Positions 34,618 through 44,077 are shown, counted from the stretch's first letter. The stretch is DNA of 64,000 nt from an uncultured Bacteroidales bacterium (GCA_902778935.1 CACYZT010000004.1:106034-170033), one strand, 5' to 3'. Program-made: numbers and translations. The notes: generated from the letters alone by a model not told the origin.

Positions 34618-36735
34618 TTAGCGTGATTTACAGAAGCGAATATACAGACGGAAGAGAAGCGGAGGAACGGTGAACGCCATGAGCAGGACGATGGTCATTC
34701 CGATAAGAGTGACCGTTCCCAAGGAATGCATAGCGGGATGGACAGCAAGGACAAGGATGCCGATGCCGAGTAACATAATCAACGCAGAAAGGATGATAGA
34801 CTGGCGGTATTGAGGTAACATCGGTTTGCCGGTACAGTGCTCATAGAGCAAGCCTTCGACGATGAAGATGGTATAGTCATCTCCCTGGCCGAAGATAAAG
34901 GTAGCGAGGATGATATTGACGATATTAAACTGGATGCCGAAGAGGTGCATGATAGCAAGAATCCATACCCAACTAAGCGCCATAGGAATGAAGGCAATGA
35001 GCGCCAAGACCAGACCATTGACGATTGGACGATTGACGAATATATGATTGGCAGAGGGCAAAGGGTCTGAAGGAGGGCGCAAAGCAAAGGTGAGAAACAA
35101 AAAGACAAAGACGATGAGCGAGCAACAGAGGCCGATATAATCGAAATTCTCCGAGAGGCGTTCGGCGAGATTGTTGAAACTGAACGTATTAGCGGTCTGC
35201 GGATTAGGGTTCAGGAGATAGTCATAGAAGGGTTGGAAAGCGTCCGGACGGAACCCTGCTCTTTGAGCTTCGGCTTGTATGAGCGAGACCAGAGCCGGCG
35301 CATCGTGCGATTGCCAATAGGATGACCATTGGTCTGCATTGGTATTGGCTTGGGTATTGGCATAGACTTTTGCTAACTGCTCCATATCCGCACGCTGCTG
35401 CGAAGTCATATAGTTGATATGGGTGAGGTTGGAATCAAAGAATTGACGATTGGACGAATGACAATTGACGATTAAATAGCCTCCAAAAACAAGCGTAAGG
35501 ATGAGAACACCCCATGGCAGTCCCGCTTTTAGTTTAGGGCTATGGGTTGTTTGTTTTAGTTTGATTTCGCGAAGCGGGGTCGGTTCCGCAGACATGAGAT
35601 GAGGCATGACGAAGATGCAGAAGAGGATCGTGCCTACGAGCATAGCCGATGCGAAAATCCCCAGATGGCGCATAGCCGTCGCTTGCAGCGGTACAAGGGT
35701 CAGGAAAGCTCCGACGGTAGTGATATTTCCCACCACGAGCGGGGAGAGCACTTCATCGAGCGTCTGTCGTACGGAGGTGGTATAACGCTGGTGCACGAGG
35801 AGGTGCAAGGGGTAGTTAACCGCTATTCCGATGAGGACACTGCCTATTCCAAGGACGATGGCACTTACTGCCGTTGTGAAGAGGCGTAGCACCGCCATGC
35901 CCGTCAACCAGCCGAAACTGACCGCCAAGAGAATGAGCCACAGGTCGCGCCTACGCGGGAATGCGTACGCTAATAAGATAAGGATAAGCACCAGTGAAAG
36001 GGCTATGCAAAGGAGTGTGTCGGTTTTGATTCGACGCGCATTGCCGACAGCTATGAGCGGTGCTCCTATCCAACGGATGTTGAGGTCGGGATAGGCTACA
36101 GCGACTTCGTTGGTTATTGCGTTGAGCGAGTCGATAAGCGCCGCATTCTGTTTTGTTTCCGTTCCGCCAAACGGGCTTTCGATATAGGCGTATTGGCTAT
36201 TGGCTATTGGCCATTGGCTGTTGGCAATAGGCATAGGGACCAGTCCTAAAGGGTCGGCCTGGATGAGCGGTGCAAGGGCAGAGCCGCCGGGTGTAGAGAG
36301 GATGCGTTTGTCCCGCTCGAGGGCAGCACGAACCGCTTCGGGCGTAAAGAGCGAGTCGAGTCGGCTATTGGTGATTGGTGATTGGCTGTGAGCTATTAGC
36401 CATCGGCTATTTGCCAGGTCACTCAAATCAAACTCCGACAAGGGATGACCGGCTTCCGCCAAACGTTCATCCAGGTCATAAAAGGCATCGCTACGCCGGA
36501 GCTCGTCTTCCCCCTCGATGATAAGGACGAGACGAGAGGCAGACTGCTGAGACTGATAGGCTTCGAGAGCAGCGCGTTCTTCGGGCGTGACAGGCAGGAA
36601 ATCCATGATATCCTCGTTATAGCGCAAAGTAGCCGCCAAGGCGACCAGGATAAGGCACAACGCAGCGAAGCCCGTCCACAGCCAGCGGCGATGGGTTAGG
36701 AAGCAGTCATATAAGCGAAGCAGCCTATCTTTCAT
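34618..36735 (-). CDS. MMPL/RND-family exporter of the aryl polyene cluster
   Basis: The ATG at 36735 gives 705 residues. A longer frame upstream lies inside the ligase gene. It starts MKDRLLRLYDCFLTHRRW and then has a membrane segment. A long periplasmic loop (about 45-235) precedes a five-helix block (LLCIALSLVLILILLAYAF onward), followed by a second loop and block with FGQGDDYTIFIVEGLLYEH. This is the MMPL arrangement. In aryl polyene clusters MMPL proteins move the lipid product across the inner membrane. The periplasmic loop holds repeat-derived segments (IANSQWPIANSQ) encoded by tandem TTGGCTA words. Last gene of the cluster. Confidence 0.85.
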   Translation of the reverse strand: MKDRLLRLYDCFLTHRRWLWTGFAALCLILVALAATLRYNEDIMDFLPVTPEERAALEAYQSQQSASRLVLIIEGEDELRRSDAFYDLDERLAEAGHPLSEFDLSDLANSRWLIAHSQSPITNSRLDSLFTPEAVRAALERDKRILSTPGGSALAPLIQADPLGLVPMPIANSQWPIANSQYAYIESPFGGTETKQNAALIDSLNAITNEVAVAYPDLNIRWIGAPLIAVGNARRIKTDTLLCIALSLVLILILLAYAFPRRRDLWLILLAVSFGWLTGMAVLRLFTTAVSAIVLGIGSVLIGIAVNYPLHLLVHQRYTTSVRQTLDEVLSPLVVGNITTVGAFLTLVPLQATAMRHLGIFASAMLVGTILFCIFVMPHLMSAEPTPLREIKLKQTTHSPKLKAGLPWGVLILTLVFGGYLIVNCHSSNRQFFDSNLTHINYMTSQQRADMEQLAKVYANTQANTNADQWSSYWQSHDAPALVSLIQAEAQRAGFRPDAFQPFYDYLLNPNPQTANTFSFNNLAERLSENFDYIGLCCSLIVFVFLFLTFALRPPSDPLPSANHIFVNRPIVNGLVLALIAFIPMALSWVWILAIMHLFGIQFNIVNIILATFIFGQGDDYTIFIVEGLLYEHCTGKPMLPQYRQSIILSALIMLLGIGILVLAVHPAMHSLGTVTLIGMTIVLLMAFTVPPLLFRLYIRFCKSR
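36190..36412. repeat. Coding micro-tandem repeats in the MMPL gene
   Basis: Two blocks (36190-36229 and 36362-36412) of near-tandem ATTGGCT/ATTGGTG words lie inside the reading frame and encode Ala-Asn-Ser-Gln and Ala-His-Ser-Gln rich loops. They keep the frame and fall in the predicted periplasmic loop. Confidence 0.6.
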
Positions 36736-38017
36736 CGATGAACTTAACGGGTTTGCGGCTCTTGGCAGGGAAAGTGATTTGACGAATGACATCATCGGGC
36801 AGTATCTCCACATTCGGCGCTACTCGCAGACGACTGCGGAAATGGTCCTTGAGTTGCTTGACCGCTTCGTCGGCAGTGATGGTATTGTCCTTTAGACTGA
36901 TACGAACTATCACTTCGTCCGTACCTGCGTCAGAGGGACGTACAACGACCACATAGTTCGCGACAAAAGGTGTGTTATCCAGCACATCATTGATAGCAGG
37001 CGGGTAGATAGTGGTACCTTTGAGTTTAATCATATTATGCTTACGTCCGATGATAGGCGTGAGGCGATAGGAGTTACGTCCGCAGGCACAGGGTGTGATC
37101 ACTTTGGCAGCGATGTCCCCCGTTCTGAAACGGAGCAATGGCATGCCTTCGACACCCAATGTGGTGATGACGATTTCTCCGGGTTCGCCGTCAGGTACGG
37201 GTTGGTCATTTTCTCCGATTATCTCAACGATGATGAGCTCCGGATGCACATGTCCGCCACAGGCATGTTCGCACTCCGAGAAAGTAGCAGACATCTCCGT
37301 AGAGGAATAAGTTGCGTACAACTCCACTTCGGGCCATTTATCATGAATACGCTGCCCGAGGAGGTTGAGCCGGAACTGCTGGTCACGGAGTCCTTCGCCA
37401 ATACCAATGATTTTGCGTATAGACGAGTGGCGATAGTCAATATTATTCTGCTCCGCGTAGTCAATGAGACGCAGGATGAACGATGGTACACACATGATAG
37501 CCGTCGGATGCAGGCGCTGAATGGTATCCCATTGGAGTTCGGGAATACCATTGCCTACACGGATGATGCTTGCCCCCATGCGGCGGATGCCCATCCAATA
37601 AGCCAGACCAGCCATGAAGCGCTTGTCGATGGTGGTCATGAGTTGAAGGATGTCCCCTTTCTTCAGTCCTGCGCAAGCAAACGATTTATGCTCGTTATAC
37701 GCCAAGCGCTGCAAGTCCGCCTCCGTACAGCCGAAAAGAACAGGGTCTCCGAGTGTACCGGAAGTAGTGATATAATCGATGATTTGCTCACGCGGCACGC
37801 AGAGGAAATCATTATTGAAACGCTGCAAGTCAGCCTTTTCCGTAAAGGGCAAACGCTGCAAATCCGCAATAGTGCGGATGGAGGCAGGGTCAATATGCTG
37901 CTGCTCGAACAAGCGGCGGTAATAAGGCGAATGAGCAGCAAGATAGGCCATTTGCTTGCGCAACAAGTCCTCCTGATACTCACGAATAGATTCTATTGAT
38001 TCAAATTCGATATCCAT
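36725..38017 (-). CDS. Adenylate-forming ligase, PaaK-like, for the aryl starter
   Basis: The product is 430 residues and similar to phenylacetate-CoA ligases: SPYYRRLFEQQHID, the P-loop-like TTSGTLGDP, YSSTEM, a zinc-site-like HAC/CAC pair, LRFRTGDIA and GRKHNMIKLKG. It would activate p-coumarate (made by the ammonia-lyase of the cluster) as CoA or ACP thioester. This is inferred from the context, as the sequence does not fix the acceptor. It overlaps the MMPL and hydrolase genes. Confidence 0.82.
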   Translation of the reverse strand: MDIEFESIESIREYQEDLLRKQMAYLAAHSPYYRRLFEQQHIDPASIRTIADLQRLPFTEKADLQRFNNDFLCVPREQIIDYITTSGTLGDPVLFGCTEADLQRLAYNEHKSFACAGLKKGDILQLMTTIDKRFMAGLAYWMGIRRMGASIIRVGNGIPELQWDTIQRLHPTAIMCVPSFILRLIDYAEQNNIDYRHSSIRKIIGIGEGLRDQQFRLNLLGQRIHDKWPEVELYATYSSTEMSATFSECEHACGGHVHPELIIVEIIGENDQPVPDGEPGEIVITTLGVEGMPLLRFRTGDIAAKVITPCACGRNSYRLTPIIGRKHNMIKLKGTTIYPPAINDVLDNTPFVANYVVVVRPSDAGTDEVIVRISLKDNTITADEAVKQLKDHFRSRLRVAPNVEILPDDVIRQITFPAKSRKPVKFIDER

Positions 38018-38817
38018 TGTATAAATTCATTTTTCCATTGACGTGATTCTTCCGTTCCTTTGGTCTCCGAGGCACCGAATCCGTGTCCGCCGGTCCGATA
38101 GCGGATGTAACGATGCGAGACATGATTTGCTATCAAGGCAGAGTCCAACAATACGGAGTTTTGATATTTGACAACCGGGTCATCCTCGCAGTTGACGAGA
38201 AAGACAGGCGGGCAGTCGGCTGCTATATGCTGCTCGATAGAGAGGCTATCGCGCATGGGTTGCTTCCATTGCCCCCATACCCCGAGAGCTCCACGTCGCG
38301 AGCGCTGATGTGCATAACGTTTGTCCGACATGGTAACCACAGGATAAACAGGACAGAGAAAAGCAGGTTTATAAGGCGTACGATTATGGGTAAAAGACAT
38401 CATGGTAAGGTGTCCACCGGCAGAAAAACCCATGACGCCTATTTTCGCTTTATCAATATGCAGCGAATCGGCGGATTCATATACTTGTTGTAATGCGTTT
38501 TCCACATCCGCAAGCATCTTCGGATAGCGGTTGCCGATTCCTAAGACTCGGTATCCAAACATGTATGCAGACACATTGGCTACATGGTATCGCAGGACGA
38601 ACGCATTGATTCCATTCGACTGAAGCCAGCGAGCCACGCCTATGCCTTCCGTTTTCATATCCAGCCAGGAATAACTGCCCCCCGGGCAGACAACAACAGC
38701 GATGCCCGTATTAGTCGCGCTATCCGCCAGGAAGGGCGTGAGCCGCGGCTTGGCTGTTAGCTGTTGGCTTATAACTATCAGCAGGAGTGTCAATATGATT
38801 ATTGCGCATCTTCGCAT
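37993..38817 (-). CDS. Exported alpha/beta hydrolase of the aryl polyene cluster
   Basis: The ATG at 38817 gives 274 residues with an N-terminal signal or anchor (MRRCAIIILTLLLIVISQQL). Hydrolase features are the oxyanion-hole segment VVVCPGGSYSW, the nucleophile elbow VMGFSAGGHL, Asp in NCEDDPVV and His in TGGHGFGAS. Relatives include feruloyl and acetyl esterases. It may cleave or transfer an ester of the pigment after export; the exact role is unknown. It overlaps its neighbours at both ends. Confidence 0.75.
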   Translation of the reverse strand: MRRCAIIILTLLLIVISQQLTAKPRLTPFLADSATNTGIAVVVCPGGSYSWLDMKTEGIGVARWLQSNGINAFVLRYHVANVSAYMFGYRVLGIGNRYPKMLADVENALQQVYESADSLHIDKAKIGVMGFSAGGHLTMMSFTHNRTPYKPAFLCPVYPVVTMSDKRYAHQRSRRGALGVWGQWKQPMRDSLSIEQHIAADCPPVFLVNCEDDPVVKYQNSVLLDSALIANHVSHRYIRYRTGGHGFGASETKGTEESRQWKNEFIQWISNLNQ

Positions 38818-41294
38818 AGAGCTTGTACTGTTAGTTGGGCGGTCATGGCTGTTCCGCAAAGACCATGAAGGAAGATATTCTGTCCTGAGAGGTAGAAATT
38901 CTTCACGCGAGTTCGGACAGAACCGACTGATTCACTCATTCCGAACATGGCTCCTTCGGGCGACAGGTAATCATCACGATAGGTAAGGGAGGTAGAGGAG
39001 AAGATATCAATCATTTGTTCGCGTATGTTCGGGTATATTTTCCCGATGAAATCGAGCGTTTCCTGCTCTTTTTGATGCTTGAACGCCGCATATTGGTCAT
39101 AATGCTCCTGGCGGTTTTGATGCCACGGAGCGAGTTCGCTATAGTCCATCGGCATGACCGTCTCAATCGTGCGTGCAAAACGTTGGTCAGATTCGGAGCA
39201 GGGCGTCATGACGAGCAACTTATGCTCGGGGATATAATGCGTAACCGAATCATAGGGAAGCGTATCGGGTTTGAGACGAATATAGGTCTTGAATGAACCC
39301 GCTGTCTCGGGTGTATTGAGAATGCGATTACGGGTGATCGTACGGAACAAAGGCAGGTCGGTAAGGGACAAGAGCTGCTTGGGATGCAACGTAGAAACGA
39401 CCTTATCAAAAGAAAGACCGGAGATGGAGAATTTAGAATCCGCTGTTTGCGTGATATTCTCTACCCTATGCGAAGTGAGGATACGTCCGCCATGACGGGT
39501 GATATAGAGCGCGAGGTCATCCGCCAGTTGCTGACTACCGCCAACAAAGCGATAGACTGTATTATGGGACTGCTCCCATTCCGATTTGCCTATTAGCTGA
39601 TCAGGGTTATTGTCTAGGATTGTTTCGGTAATGCTCGCTTTCAGGTCTAAGGTTGACAGTATTTTGGTTACCGGGCCATCGGGTTCGAGTCCAGAGAGAA
39701 TATGCATGCCTGTGAGCCATGTTTCTCCGTTGCGCTCGTAGGAATAGAGTCCTCCGCCATAGACGGGCAGCTGCTCAAAAAGCGTTACGAGGTATCCTTC
39801 TTTCGCCAGCAGAGCTCCTGCAAACAGTCCACCGACGCCTGCTCCGAGAATAGCTATTTCGGTTCGATTACTATGCAAGAGGGCGCTATAATACAGCTCG
39901 AGCGACTTGGTTCTGCGTTTGTAATCGCGTCCGAACGACACATCGCCATGCGGAATGAGCGGCAGGATATGAAGCGTGACGTTATTTGGTTTGATGGCAA
40001 ACTGACGACGCGAGAGGTAATCACACATTCCCTCCAACAAAAGGGGTTGAACGGGCAGTTGGAGCAAGTGAGCATAATAAGCAGCTCCTCTATGGAAACG
40101 TCCGATTTCACCGGTAGTAGTACGTGTTCCTTCGGGGAAAACCATGAGCGAATATCCCTCATCCGTCACTCGCTGTATGAGTGTTTGTTTCGCTTCTTCA
40201 TCCAAAGAAAGCGGGAAGCAGTCCAACTTACGAGCGACGGTATGGAAGATAGGATTATTCCAGATATAATCCTTCACCATAATCGCCATCTTCGGCGTCT
40301 GCGAAAGGATAAGCATAATGTCGATATGGGACTGATGATTGGAGATGATAACAGACGGTTGTTCTCCCAATCGAATATTCTGCGGATTATCAATGGTATA
40401 ATGGAATCCGCTAAGTAATAAACAATAGTGCTTTGCCAACCGCTGCATCTGCAGCCGATAGCGCAACCGGCTTTCAGGTGTCTCTCCACAGACCGCAAAA
40501 TAAAGGAGCGTATAAGGCGTGACAAGAAGCAACATCGTCAGTCCGAAATAACCGAAACAGAGGATGGTACGCCAATACATATTGATGTAGCCGAAGAGGA
40601 GTGCTCCAAGGCAAAGGAAACAATTGAGAATACTTATCCGTGTGAAATCATAGGCGGGCCTGAAATGGCTGACGCGTTGTTCCTTAGGCGGGTAATAGAC
40701 ACGAATAGGCACCGGTACCAAGGGGACATTACGCCATGCGGCGAAGACGAGCAGTTCGAGTTCAGCCTCATAACGGCTGGTGATGAGATGGAGTCCGTAC
40801 AACTGATGCAAAGGGTATATGCGCATACCCGTTTGTGTATCGGGCAGATTGACGGTTGTCTGGAGTCGGAACCAAAAATTAGAGAACCTATTGGCAAACC
40901 GGCTCTTGCCATCCATGTTCTCGTCCGTGAATTGGCGTGAACCGACGATGATGGCACCCTGATGCAAGTCCAATGCGCGCAAAAGAACCGGTATGTCCTC
41001 GGGGTAATGTTGGCCGTCGGCATCCAAGGTCAACGCATACTCAAAGCCCATTTCCATGGCTTTTCGGAAACCGGATACGAGTGCTTGTCCTTTGCCTTTG
41101 TTACGTTCATGCGTGACGATGGTTATCGGGAAATCCAAGGATGCCAAGAGTGCCAGAGTGTCATCCGTACAACCATCATTGACGACGATAATATCGCGCA
41201 TGTACTTATGCACACGGCGAAGGACATCAATGATTGTTCCGGCATTATTATACGTCGGTATCAAGGCACATATAGGATGCTGAGAATGAAGCAT
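38799..41294 (-). CDS. Three-domain protein: GT2 glycosyltransferase, acyltransferase and CrtI-like oxidoreductase
   Basis: The product is 831 residues. Residues 1-230 are a family 2 glycosyltransferase (ALIPTYNNAGT, IVVNDGCTDDT, LTLDADGQHYPED) followed by membrane helices. Residues about 280-470 are a PlsC-like acyltransferase (NHQSHIDIML with the H-x4-D motif, and FPEGTRT). Residues about 480-831 are an FAD/NAD(P) oxidoreductase related to phytoene desaturases (ILGAGVGGLFAGALLAKEGY and the closing FYLSGQNIFLHGLCG). Glycosyltransferase/acyltransferase fusions occur in aryl polyene clusters. A third domain on the same chain is unusual. It would decorate the polyene with sugar and acyl groups and perhaps change its oxidation state. 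Confidence 0.85.
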   Translation of the reverse strand: MLHSQHPICALIPTYNNAGTIIDVLRRVHKYMRDIIVVNDGCTDDTLALLASLDFPITIVTHERNKGKGQALVSGFRKAMEMGFEYALTLDADGQHYPEDIPVLLRALDLHQGAIIVGSRQFTDENMDGKSRFANRFSNFWFRLQTTVNLPDTQTGMRIYPLHQLYGLHLITSRYEAELELLVFAAWRNVPLVPVPIRVYYPPKEQRVSHFRPAYDFTRISILNCFLCLGALLFGYINMYWRTILCFGYFGLTMLLLVTPYTLLYFAVCGETPESRLRYRLQMQRLAKHYCLLLSGFHYTIDNPQNIRLGEQPSVIISNHQSHIDIMLILSQTPKMAIMVKDYIWNNPIFHTVARKLDCFPLSLDEEAKQTLIQRVTDEGYSLMVFPEGTRTTTGEIGRFHRGAAYYAHLLQLPVQPLLLEGMCDYLSRRQFAIKPNNVTLHILPLIPHGDVSFGRDYKRRTKSLELYYSALLHSNRTEIAILGAGVGGLFAGALLAKEGYLVTLFEQLPVYGGGLYSYERNGETWLTGMHILSGLEPDGPVTKILSTLDLKASITETILDNNPDQLIGKSEWEQSHNTVYRFVGGSQQLADDLALYITRHGGRILTSHRVENITQTADSKFSISGLSFDKVVSTLHPKQLLSLTDLPLFRTITRNRILNTPETAGSFKTYIRLKPDTLPYDSVTHYIPEHKLLVMTPCSESDQRFARTIETVMPMDYSELAPWHQNRQEHYDQYAAFKHQKEQETLDFIGKIYPNIREQMIDIFSSTSLTYRDDYLSPEGAMFGMSESVGSVRTRVKNFYLSGQNIFLHGLCGTAMTAQLTVQALCEDAQ

Positions 41295-41604
41295 TTAGGG
41301 AATTGGAAATTGAGAATTGAAAAATGAACGTATTCAGCGGTTCGCCTTTTTTCAAGCCTAAGATGATATCCTTATCGGGATAGACAGGTTGGCGAAACTT
41401 GAGATTATGCACGGAAGTGAAAGCGACAGACTTGCCGAGACGCTCGGACAACAAGTCTTCGGCTATCTGGACAAGGCATGCTCCCGGCACAATCGGATAG
41501 TTCGGGAAATGGCCCGCAAAGACAGGATGCTGTGCATTAAAACGAATCGTAAAAGACGAATCGTCTTGGGCTATAACATGATATAAGTTATCTCGTAACA
41601 ACAT
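41248..41604 (-). CDS. Hot-dog dehydratase, FabZ/ApeI-like, with Glu replaced by Gln
   Basis: The product is 118 residues with the FabZ segment GHFPNYPIVPGACLVQIAED. The catalytic His (GHF) is present. The position of the catalytic Glu (normally PGV-L-I-x-E) is Gln in PGACLVQ. It belongs to the aryl polyene dehydratases by context. A tandem ATTGAGA-type micro-repeat (41296-41330) encodes its C-terminal strand region and overlaps the next gene by 47 bp. The second dehydratase of the cluster (45831-46223) has the reverse loss, so the two may work as a heterodimer. Confidence 0.78.
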   Translation of the reverse strand: MLLRDNLYHVIAQDDSSFTIRFNAQHPVFAGHFPNYPIVPGACLVQIAEDLLSERLGKSVAFTSVHNLKFRQPVYPDKDIILGLKKGEPLNTFIFQFSISNSLNASFSASYMCLDTDV

Positions 41605-41989
41605 TGATAAACTCTATCGTTGTGATGTCACCGTTTTTCTCGGTTAACTCTACTTTTTTCGCTACTAGTCCGGTATCGTCCATAGTGATTTGCACGTCTT
41701 TGAAAAGCCGTTTGGACTCCCGCTTCATCTTCTCGTCTTCGTTATTACCGGCGATAGAAGACATAATCATTCGCAGCAGTTTCTGTATCTGCGGGTTGAC
41801 ATTCGAGTTCTGTCCATCTACCTCCCAAACGAGCTGTTGCGGCTCGGTATATGCCCACTGCATATAATCCGGTGCGCGATAGATGAGATGTCCTTGGGAC
41901 ACCTGCGGTTCGCTCATTAATGCGACCGTTTTGGTCTGCGTAAAATCAGCTTCGAGGCTTACTATAAGTGCGATGATGAATGCTACCAT
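41588..41989 (-). CDS. LolA-like outer-membrane lipid carrier
   Basis: The product is 133 residues with a short N-terminal hydrophobic segment. It is LolA-like: ADFTQTKTVALMSEPQVSQG, LIYRAPDYMQWAYTEPQQLVWEVDGQN, and a C-terminal KVELTEKNGDITTIEF. It is shorter than LolA itself. Aryl polyene clusters usually carry such a protein together with the MMPL exporter, and it probably ferries the lipid through the periplasm. Confidence 0.78.
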   Translation of the reverse strand: MVAFIIALIVSLEADFTQTKTVALMSEPQVSQGHLIYRAPDYMQWAYTEPQQLVWEVDGQNSNVNPQIQKLLRMIMSSIAGNNEDEKMKRESKRLFKDVQITMDDTGLVAKKVELTEKNGDITTIEFINVVTR

Positions 41990-41990
41990 A

Positions 41991-42341
41991 TCAATTGACT
42001 ACTAAATAACAACCCGCCATAATAAAGAGTATTCCGACCCATTGCGTCCACACGATATGCTCATGAAAGACGAGCATCGCCGCAATCATACCAAAGACAT
42101 ACGCAAGGCTGCTTAGAGGATATGCCTGCGAAAAAGCCCAATGCTTGAGTATATACATCCACAGCAGTCCAGCCGCGGTAAACGAAACACCACATGCGAG
42201 CCACCACCAGTTAGTAAGCTGACTTGCTACGAATGCCCACGACCATGAAACAACACCCATTGCCTTGAGTGCCAATTTCATAAACATTTGTCCTGCGCAA
42301 AGCAGCAGACTCTGTATGAGTGCCAAAAGTATCAGTTTCAT
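41991..42341 (-). CDS. EamA/SMR-type small membrane transporter
   Basis: The product is 116 residues with four predicted membrane helices (starting LILLALIQSLLLCAGQMFMK, WWWLACGVSFTAAGLLWMYI, AYPLSSLAYVFGMIAAMLVF and WVGILFIMAGCYLVV). This is the size of EmrE/ArnE-type small multidrug or undecaprenyl-carrier flippases. An ArnE-like role in flipping the lipid-linked sugar or the pigment is possible. Its start overlaps the stop of the ketosynthase gene upstream. Confidence 0.75.
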   Translation of the reverse strand: MKLILLALIQSLLLCAGQMFMKLALKAMGVVSWSWAFVASQLTNWWWLACGVSFTAAGLLWMYILKHWAFSQAYPLSSLAYVFGMIAAMLVFHEHIVWTQWVGILFIMAGCYLVVN

Positions 42342-44077
42342 TTCGTTACAATATATGCTTTGGCTATGTTTTGCGTTTGGTCTCCTACCAGCCGGAGGAC
42401 ATTATCCCAAGCATCCACTTGCTCGTCAAACTCAAGCACCAGCGCATTGTTGATAAGCCCGAGTGACAGCTGTGTTTGGATATCCTTGAGGGCACAATCG
42501 AGCGAGTGTTTGCCTTGCGAATAGGTTGCATTATAGCCGTGGTTACCAGTAAGTATCGCTATGAGCGAGGCAATGGTGTTATGCGTTGACTGGATGAAGG
42601 GCGTAGGTTTGAGTTGCTGTTCACCGGAGTCTATCATATCCTGCAAGAATCGCATAGACTGGAGCATACATCCATACTGTGTAGCACAGACGACAGCATC
42701 CGGTTTGAGGATATCGGCTTCCTCCATTGCCCGTTTCGCAGCCGCGACTATACGACGCGTCTGCGGGGTCATGCGACGAGCCTCAGCCGGAGAGACATAG
42801 CGATTTATCTCCGTGTCCTCATTCATATCGACAGATGTCACGGTTGAGAGAGTGCTATTCACAGGATTTTCGCTCAAGTTGACACCCTCGGCACTAATGA
42901 CCAATGAGGACTCATTACCACCAAAACCGAAAGCATTACACAAGATATTGCGCAACGGACGATGCTCTGTATGAACAGCAGGCTTGACCAGTCCTTCAGC
43001 CGTCTGCTCCCAATGCAAGTTAGCAGGAACAAAACTATGCTGCATAGCCAGGACACAAATAGCTGCCTCCAGTCCTCCGCTGGCGGAAGTCGTATGTCCT
43101 GTGAAAGCTTTCGTGCTGCTGACAGCAGGCATCAAATCACCAAACAAACGCTTCAAAGCAGCCGATTCACTAAGATCATTATTGGGCGTAGCCGTGCCGT
43201 GCGCATTGATATAATCAATATCATCAGGTTGTATTTTCGCCATCCGCAGCGCCTTGCTCATTGCCCAATAAGCCCCTTCTCCATTCTCCGAAGAAGCCGT
43301 CTGATGAAAAGCATCACATGTATTGGCATAACCACCTATATAACCGAGAATCTTCGCTCCCCGCTCCAAGGCATCGGCTTCGCTCTCCAACATCAGATAT
43401 CCCGCTCCTTCACCGAGGTTCAAGCCATTCCGATTGGCATCAAAAGGCCGGCATGGCTGCTTATCAAGAATCATGAGCGTATTGAACCCATTCAAATGGA
43501 ACTTGCTTAGGCTCTCAGCACCTCCTGCCAGCACTTGCTTGGCTTGCCCCGTACGCAAGAGATTAGCTCCCAGCATGATTGCATTCAACGCAGACGAGCA
43601 TGCCGTTGAAGGCGTTGCTATAAAAGCGAAGGGCGAAGGGACGAATGGCTCAAGGTGCTTGACTATGAGATTGGTGGATTCACCAGCCTCGTGGAGACAG
43701 ATGTTCTCCGTCGCTTTGCCTTGTGCATAATCCGTCCAGTGCTGCTCCGTCAAGTCCATTCCGCCCACCGTTGTTCCGCTGATAAAGGCGAAATCATTGG
43801 CCATTTGGCCATTTGGCCATTTGGCCATTTGCAAAGCTTCACGCGCTGCCATCAAACCCAAGAGAGAAGTACGCGACATGGGTTCGTTGATGCCCAACAT
43901 CGCTTTCAGTTGGTCGTTGCTATACGGCACTTCCCCTACGGGTATGTCGGAATGGGCGCTGTTCAGATAACGCATCGAAGCAATACCTGAGCGTTCGGCC
44001 AATAATGCCTGCAGTGTCTCGAAACAATTCGCTCCGATTGCACTGACAAGTCCTATTCCGGTGATGGCAATTTTCAT
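42338..44077 (-). CDS. Ketosynthase fused to a C-terminal ketosynthase-like domain
   Basis: The product is 579 residues. Residues 1-410 are a complete beta-ketoacyl-ACP synthase with Cys160 in PSTACSSAL, His in YINAHGTATPNND and His in AFTGHTTSASGG. Residues about 430-579 resemble the short ketosynthase-like proteins of aryl polyene clusters (AKRAMEEADILKPDAVVCAT, HNTIASLIAILTG, ALVLEFDEQ) and carry no Cys-His-His triad. It would extend the polyene, with the fused part as structural or chain-length partner. An in-frame 4 x 8-bp repeat (43799-43830) encodes AKWPNGQMAN at 85-94. Confidence 0.85.
   Translation of the reverse strand: MKIAITGIGLVSAIGANCFETLQALLAERSGIASMRYLNSAHSDIPVGEVPYSNDQLKAMLGINEPMSRTSLLGLMAAREALQMAKWPNGQMANDFAFISGTTVGGMDLTEQHWTDYAQGKATENICLHEAGESTNLIVKHLEPFVPSPFAFIATPSTACSSALNAIMLGANLLRTGQAKQVLAGGAESLSKFHLNGFNTLMILDKQPCRPFDANRNGLNLGEGAGYLMLESEADALERGAKILGYIGGYANTCDAFHQTASSENGEGAYWAMSKALRMAKIQPDDIDYINAHGTATPNNDLSESAALKRLFGDLMPAVSSTKAFTGHTTSASGGLEAAICVLAMQHSFVPANLHWEQTAEGLVKPAVHTEHRPLRNILCNAFGFGGNESSLVISAEGVNLSENPVNSTLSTVTSVDMNEDTEINRYVSPAEARRMTPQTRRIVAAAKRAMEEADILKPDAVVCATQYGCMLQSMRFLQDMIDSGEQQLKPTPFIQSTHNTIASLIAILTGNHGYNATYSQGKHSLDCALKDIQTQLSLGLINNALVLEFDEQVDAWDNVLRLVGDQTQNIAKAYIVTK
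43799..43830. repeat. Coding 4 x 8-bp tandem GGCCATTT
   Basis: There are four exact copies of GGCCATTT (43799, 43807, 43815 and 43823) inside the ketosynthase gene. A change of one unit would shift the frame, so this is a possible slippage site. Confidence 0.8.
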
